A stretch of 37,387 nt of DNA from Clostridia bacterium. Its GTDB lineage: Bacteria > Bacillota > Clostridia > Peptostreptococcales > Acidaminobacteraceae. Below, piece by piece: positions 31,774-37,387 of this stretch; position 1 is the stretch's first letter, and the number at the start of each line of letters is the position of its first letter. The position numbers were made by a program, and so were the translations under genes. The stretch covers positions 1 through 37,387 of the forward strand of contig JACUUV010000028.1 of assembly GCA_014859095.1 (NCBI GenBank). Reading direction: 5' to 3'. Below the pieces are notes generated by a model. That model worked only from the letters and a program-made list of their open reading frames with translations, did not search any database and was not told the origin of the DNA.

Positions 31774-33072
31774 ATGGAAAAGAACATGGGATTCTTTGAG
31801 AAGACATTCCGACTTAAAGATCACGGAACCAACGTGAGAACGGAAGTCCTTGCGGGTTTTACGACGTTTATGACAATGGCGTACATTTTGATCGTGAACC
31901 CGATCACACTTGAAGCGGCTGGTATGGATTTTATGAAAGTCTTTACTGCAACAGCGCTTTCATCGGTAATTGCAACACTGGTGATGGGTCTTGTGGCTAA
32001 CTTGCCATTCGCACTTGCACCTGGTATGGGACTCAATGCATTCTTTGCTTATACCGTAGTCATTGGTATGGGAAAATCGTTTGAGTTTGCACTGACAGCG
32101 GTATTTTTAGAGGGACTTTTATTTTTATTATTAACATTTTTCAACGTACGAGAGGCAATCATAAATTCTATTCCTGCAAATATCAAAAAGGCAATTTCCG
32201 TGGGTATCGGACTTTTCATCGCATTTATTGGACTTGCCAATGCAGGCATCATCGTTCAAGGGGCAACACCTGTGACTTTGGGTGAAATCACAACTGGACC
32301 GGCGTTATTGGCTTTGATCGGTTTGCTTATTGCCGGAACTTTGCTTGCACACAAAGTCAAAGGCGCACTTTTCATCGCGATTTTGGCTACAACAGTGATT
32401 GGTATCCCAATGGGTGTCACATCGCTGCCTACCAGATTGATGTCTGCACCAACCGCACCATATTTTTTCGATTTCGAATGGTCTCAAATTTTCACATTTG
32501 ACATGTTGGTGGTTCTGTTTGTATTCCTGTTTGTGGACATGTTCGATACAGTTGGTACGCTTGTCGGTGTATCCACAAAAGCCAAAATGCTCACTGAAGA
32601 TGGAAAAGTACCTAACGCCAAAAAAGCACTCTTTGCGGATGCCATTGGAACAACAGTCGGCGCTATTTTCGGTACATCTACGGTCACAACTTATGTTGAG
32701 TCCGCAGCGGGAGTTGCCGAAGGTGGTAGAACCGGTCTTACATCGGTTGTCACTGCGGGACTCTTTGCAGTTGCGTTATTGTTCTCCCCACTCTTCATCA
32801 TGATTCCGTCAGCTGCTACAGCACCTGCTCTGATCCTTGTTGGTCTCTTCATGATGAGTCCGGTAAAAGAGATTGATTTTGATGATGTCACAGAAGCTAT
32901 TCCAGCGTTCCTGACAATCTTGATGATGCCTTTGACATACTCGATTTCAGACGGTATCGTTTTCGGTATGCTTTCTTATGTGGCGCTTAAAGCGATTACA
33001 GGTAAATTTAAGGATATTCACATTTTGACATGGATCATAGCATTCTTCTTTATCATAAAACTCCTGGTCTAA
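31774..33072 (+). CDS. NCS2 family purine permease (AzgA/PbuG-like)
   Basis: A 432-residue membrane transporter with about 12-14 segments, probably importing hypoxanthine, guanine or adenine by proton symport. The AzgA-type start RTEVLAGFTTFMTMAYILIVNP, seen as AGFTTFMTMAYILIVNP, the LAPGMGLNAFFAYTV motif (about residue 82) and LFVDMFDTVGTLVGVS (about 251), plus GTSTVTTYVESAAGVAEGGRTGL, here cut to TTYVESAAGVAEGGRTG, are diagnostic. GGAGG precedes the ATG at nine bases. It is monocistronic with its own promoter and terminator. Confidence 0.92.
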   Translation: MEKNMGFFEKTFRLKDHGTNVRTEVLAGFTTFMTMAYILIVNPITLEAAGMDFMKVFTATALSSVIATLVMGLVANLPFALAPGMGLNAFFAYTVVIGMGKSFEFALTAVFLEGLLFLLLTFFNVREAIINSIPANIKKAISVGIGLFIAFIGLANAGIIVQGATPVTLGEITTGPALLALIGLLIAGTLLAHKVKGALFIAILATTVIGIPMGVTSLPTRLMSAPTAPYFFDFEWSQIFTFDMLVVLFVFLFVDMFDTVGTLVGVSTKAKMLTEDGKVPNAKKALFADAIGTTVGAIFGTSTVTTYVESAAGVAEGGRTGLTSVVTAGLFAVALLFSPLFIMIPSAATAPALILVGLFMMSPVKEIDFDDVTEAIPAFLTILMMPLTYSISDGIVFGMLSYVALKAITGKFKDIHILTWIIAFFFIIKLLV

Positions 33073-33086
33073 TTCACAAGAGATAG

Positions 33087-33127
33087 AGCCCTCCCGTCGG
33101 TGCAATCATCGGCGAGGGGGCTTTTTT
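33087..33127 (+). terminator. Rho-independent terminator of the permease
   Basis: AGCCCTCCCGTCG pairs, with G-U pairs, with CGGCGAGGGGGCT around a 12-nt loop, followed by TTTTTT. Confidence 0.85.
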
Positions 33128-33133
33128 CACTCT

Positions 33134-33161
33134 TTGAAGCTACTCGGAAATAAGGTATAAT
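33134..33161 (+). promoter_or_regulatory. Putative promoter of the glycosylase gene
   Basis: TTGAAG at 33134-33139, 16-nt spacer, TATAAT at 33156-33161. Confidence 0.6.
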
Positions 33162-33181
33162 AGTACGAGAGGAACTATGAG

Positions 33182-34015
33182 ATGATTATTAGAGGTGAAT
33201 ATTTTAATCCAAAAGATACTTTTGAATGTGGTCAATCATTCAGATGGAAAATTATAGATGATCTGTATGTGGGTGTGGTGAGACGTTCGGTATTGGTTCT
33301 GGAACCGTTATCAGATGGTTTTGATGTGAAGGTGCTTGGCGAACCGATGAGTGACGCGGATGTTGCGACCTATTTTGATGAAAGTGCGGATTATAAGGAT
33401 ATTATCGAAAAGCTGTCACAGAAAGATTCTTGGCTTGAAAAGGCAACGACTTTCGGAAAAGGCATCCGACTTTTGAATCAGGACCCATTTGAGATGCTGA
33501 TCACTTTCATCATTTCATCGAATAACAACATTCCAAAAATCAAGATGTCTATAGAAGCGCTTTCGGAACAATTCGGGGATTGCCTTATGACGTATAAAGG
33601 TGTGGAGTTGTATGCTTTTCCGACACTGGAACAACTGAAGGTACGTACCGCTATGGATTTGAATGTCAAAGGGATGGGATATAGGGCTAGGTATATTGTG
33701 AACGCTGTGCGGCAGATCGATGAAAACAATATGGATCTGAAGATTCCATTCAAACAGGATTATGAAACGTCCAAGATGTGGCTGAAACAGCTATACGGCA
33801 TTGGCGACAAGGTTGCAGATTGCGTATTGCTGTTTTCATATAAAAAGAAAAACGCTTTTCCAATTGACACCTGGGTTAAAAAGATGTTGCGGGAACTTTA
33901 TGGCGTCGAAGACAAGCAGAAGGCATACGAAACTTTTGTTGATGAGTATTTTGACCTGTATGGTGGTTATGCACAGCAGTATTTGTTTTATTACATGAGG
34001 AATCATAAGTCGTAA
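33182..34015 (+). CDS. 8-oxoguanine DNA glycosylase/AP lyase, OGG1 type
   Basis: A 277-residue base-excision repair enzyme removing 8-oxoguanine. The N-terminal OGG_N-like domain has DTFECGQSFRWK (about residues 12-23). The HhH-GPD domain carries LYGIGDKVADCVLLFS with the presumed catalytic Lys210 and the downstream Asp229 in AFPIDTWVKK. ISSNNNIPKIKM (about 111-122) matches the asparagine-rich loop of the family. It is the compact clostridial OGG form rather than MutM. GAGGAA precedes the ATG. The EAL-HDOD gene follows at 16 nt, suggesting an operon. Confidence 0.9.
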   Translation: MIIRGEYFNPKDTFECGQSFRWKIIDDLYVGVVRRSVLVLEPLSDGFDVKVLGEPMSDADVATYFDESADYKDIIEKLSQKDSWLEKATTFGKGIRLLNQDPFEMLITFIISSNNNIPKIKMSIEALSEQFGDCLMTYKGVELYAFPTLEQLKVRTAMDLNVKGMGYRARYIVNAVRQIDENNMDLKIPFKQDYETSKMWLKQLYGIGDKVADCVLLFSYKKKNAFPIDTWVKKMLRELYGVEDKQKAYETFVDEYFDLYGGYAQQYLFYYMRNHKS

Positions 34016-34031
34016 TTAAAAGGATGATCTG

Positions 34032-35249
34032 ATGGATATTTTCGTAGCAAGACAACCTATATTCAACACAAAAAAGCAAGTGATTGCATATGAAATTTTA
34101 TATCGAAACAATCTGAAGAATATGTACGATCTGAATCAGGATGGTGATGTGGCTACTGCTACGGTGGTTACTGATGCGCTCACCAATTTTGGACTTAAGA
34201 ACTTGACAGGTGGCAAGAAGGCTTTCATCAATTTCACACACAATCTGATCAAAGAGGACATGCCTACGCTTTTCAGGCCGGAAGAGCTTACAATCGAATT
34301 GCTCGAGAATATCATAGTGGATGATTTGTTGATTGAAAAATGCAGAAGACTCAAAGATTTAGGCTATACGCTCGCACTTGACGATTTCACCGGAGGGGAT
34401 CAGTTTGATAAGATCATGCCTTACGTTGACATTGTGAAAGTGGACTTTTTGGTGCTTAAATCAGAAGGCAGAAAATACATAGCGAAAAAATATTTGAACA
34501 AAGGCATCACTTTGCTGGCTGAAAAGGTAGAGAGTATTGAAGACTTTGAAGAAGCTGTATTCCATGGCTATCAGATGTTTCAAGGATTCTTCTTTGAAAA
34601 ACCGGTGGTGTGCCAAGGCAAAGGCATGAACGTCTCAACGTTCAAGTATATGGAAATTCTAAAAGAGACCGTCACTGAGGAGCCTGATTTCCATAGGCTC
34701 TCGGATATAGTCAAAAGCGATTTGTCCCTCACATACAAGTTGCTAAGGCTCATCAACTCACCTGCATTTTATACGGTGGGAGAAATCACTTCGGTAGGTC
34801 ACGCACTCACACTCCTGGGCATCAATGAAATCAGGAAGTGGACCACACTTATCATGCTCAGGGACATCAGCAGAGAAAAGCCGGATGAGATTGTGCGGAT
34901 TTCTCTCATCAGGGCTACATTTGCAGAAAAAATTTCACCTCATCTCAATGCGAAAAATCGCCAGACGGAAGCGTTTTTATTGGGGCTGTTTTCGTTGATC
35001 GATACGATTATGGAAAAGTCGTTGTATGATATTTTAGAGGAATTGCCTCTTAAAAATGATCTCAAAGAAGCTTTGCTCGGTGGGGACAATCAGTTTCATG
35101 ATATACTTAAATTATTGAAATACTACGAGATCGGTAATTGGGATATGGTCATGAGTCTCACGGATGAGCTTGGAATCGACTATCATCTCATCAACGAAAT
35201 CTATTTGAATTCAATCGTTGAGGCCACCAAGAGGCTCAATGTCATGTGA
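34032..35249 (+). CDS. EAL-HDOD signalling protein (YuxH-like)
   Basis: A 405-residue protein. Residues 1-200 form an EAL-type c-di-GMP domain: AYEILYR replaces the EAL tripeptide with EIL, INFTHNL, IELLENI, ALDDFTGG, VKVDF and AEKVES supply most metal- and substrate-contact positions, and FQGFFFEKP closes the barrel. DDFTGG deviates from the usual DDFGTG, so binding without hydrolysis is possible. Residues 205-400 form an HDOD domain (LTYKLLRLINSPAF and HALTLLGINEIRKW). Such proteins link cyclic-dinucleotide status to other outputs. No GGDEF or chemotaxis gene is near. Confidence 0.88.
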   Translation: MDIFVARQPIFNTKKQVIAYEILYRNNLKNMYDLNQDGDVATATVVTDALTNFGLKNLTGGKKAFINFTHNLIKEDMPTLFRPEELTIELLENIIVDDLLIEKCRRLKDLGYTLALDDFTGGDQFDKIMPYVDIVKVDFLVLKSEGRKYIAKKYLNKGITLLAEKVESIEDFEEAVFHGYQMFQGFFFEKPVVCQGKGMNVSTFKYMEILKETVTEEPDFHRLSDIVKSDLSLTYKLLRLINSPAFYTVGEITSVGHALTLLGINEIRKWTTLIMLRDISREKPDEIVRISLIRATFAEKISPHLNAKNRQTEAFLLGLFSLIDTIMEKSLYDILEELPLKNDLKEALLGGDNQFHDILKLLKYYEIGNWDMVMSLTDELGIDYHLINEIYLNSIVEATKRLNVM

Positions 35250-35257
35250 TCATGCTG

Positions 35258-35284
35258 TTAGCACTCATATGTATCGAGTGCTAA
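35258..35284. promoter_or_regulatory. CIRCE operator (HrcA binding site)
   Basis: TTAGCACTC (35258-35266), nine bases, GAGTGCTAA (35276-35284): a perfect match to the CIRCE element. HrcA binding represses groESL at normal temperature. Confidence 0.98.
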
Positions 35285-35291
35285 AAAAGTG

Positions 35292-35320
35292 TTGATTTTT
35301 GATGCAAAATGGTTTATTAT
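35292..35320 (+). promoter_or_regulatory. Putative groESL promoter
   Basis: TTGATT at 35292-35297, 17-nt spacer, TATTAT at 35315-35320, directly after CIRCE. An operator upstream of the -35 is less usual than one over the transcription start, so another start site may exist. Confidence 0.5.
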
Positions 35321-35391
35321 GTTATATGTGAAAAGCAATTTCGCGCCCTTGTGGCAGAAGATGAATAATGATCATTAGAGGAGGATTTAAT

Positions 35392-35649
35392 ATGTTAAGA
35401 CCGCTTGGAAAACGAGTTATTATCAAGAGATTGGAAGCAGAAGAAAAAACTGCGAGTGGTATTGTCCTGCCGTCACAAGCCAAAGAAAAACCACAAATGG
35501 CTGAAGTGATTGCAGTAAGTAAAGAAGTTGAAGATGTTAAAGTAGGCGACAAGGTCGTGTTTAAAAAATATGTCGGTACTGAGATCAAAGTGGATAATGA
35601 AGAAGTGATGATTTGTGATTTGGCCGATATTTTGGCAGTAGTAGAATAA
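35392..35649 (+). CDS. groES: Co-chaperonin GroES
   Basis: An 85-residue GroES, the heptameric lid of the GroEL chamber. The mobile loop EEKTASGIVLPSQAKEKPQM (about residues 17-36) that binds GroEL and the C-terminal DLADILAVVE are intact. It is about nine residues shorter than the usual 94; the missing piece lies between VIAVSKEV and VKVGDKVVF, where other GroES proteins have the roof beta-hairpin of the dome. ATG 35392 fits AGAGGAGG; the upstream ATG 35368 precedes that site. groEL starts 18 nt later. Confidence 0.97.
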   Translation: MLRPLGKRVIIKRLEAEEKTASGIVLPSQAKEKPQMAEVIAVSKEVEDVKVGDKVVFKKYVGTEIKVDNEEVMICDLADILAVVE

Positions 35650-37290
<1,641 letters not shown>

Positions 37291-37374
37291 AAAAAATTGG
37301 ACCCCCTTCTCAGGTCGAGAAGTCCTCGGCAAAGTTCGCCTGCGGATCGACCGTCGAAGGGGGTCCAATTTTTT
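37291..37374. terminator. Long structured terminator after groEL
   Basis: AAAAAATTGGACCCCCTTC (37291-37309) and GAAGGGGGTCCAATTTTTT (37356-37374) form a perfect 19-bp stem. The 46-nt interior folds further: GGTCGA/TCGACC, TCC/GGA and GGC/GCC. Flanking A and T runs make it bidirectional. It begins directly after the groEL stop. Confidence 0.85.
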
Positions 37375-37387
37375 TTGTGTGAGGTGC

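Overview
The window is chromosomal DNA from a low-to-moderate G+C, Gram-positive anaerobe of the Clostridia (Bacillota). Four things point there: RF2 with an in-frame UGA frameshift site, a CIRCE-controlled groESL, a clostridial-type Rex redox sensor, and a cluster for fermenting amino acids (ferredoxin, glutamate dehydrogenase, urocanate hydratase, formate-THF ligase). The genus cannot be fixed from sequence alone. A peptide- or amino-acid-fermenting lineage such as Fusibacter or Acidaminobacter relatives would fit, but this is inference.

Layout. 1-3.7 kb is accessory: a REP-associated tyrosine transposase (RAYT) with its repeats, a nitroreductase, a GNAT acetyltransferase, an XRE regulator paired with a 48-residue zinc-ribbon protein, and a DUF5317 membrane protein. 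3.7-11.1 kb is housekeeping: secA, prfB with its programmed frameshift, tex and an amidohydrolase. 11.1-11.6 kb is a gene-free nest of at least five repeat families. 11.6-14.3 kb is the tsaE-tsaB-rimI-tsaD operon for tRNA t6A. It is followed by a 200-bp cluster of same-strand DnaA-box-like sites, then acpP and an ABC-F ATPase on the minus strand. 17.0-20.4 kb holds rex, thiolase with a MarR-like gene, a uridine-kinase-like protein whose tail is written by a dispersed repeat, and a small 2[4Fe-4S] ferredoxin. 20.5-30.7 kb is the catabolic core: gdhA, a PucR-type regulator, hutU, a BTAD-AAA-TPR regulator and fhs. 30.7-37.4 kb holds a DUF554 protein, a 170-nt palindromic element, an AzgA-type purine permease, an OGG1-type glycosylase, an EAL-HDOD protein and groES-groEL.

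How the genes work together. HutU carries out the second step of histidine degradation, whose products are glutamate and a one-carbon unit. GdhA deaminates glutamate, and Fhs links formyl-THF to formate and ATP. Two large regulators sit between these genes, and Rex and ferredoxin handle the redox side.

The most unusual content is non-coding. A dispersed repeat family surrounds and apparently belongs to the RAYT gene. A pair of inverted arrays at 11.1-11.6 kb alternates fixed 9-nt spacers with hairpins whose sequences differ but whose pairing is kept. Several repeats have entered functional positions: a 5' leader, a coding 3' end and promoter-proximal DNA. No CRISPR array, rRNA or tRNA was seen.
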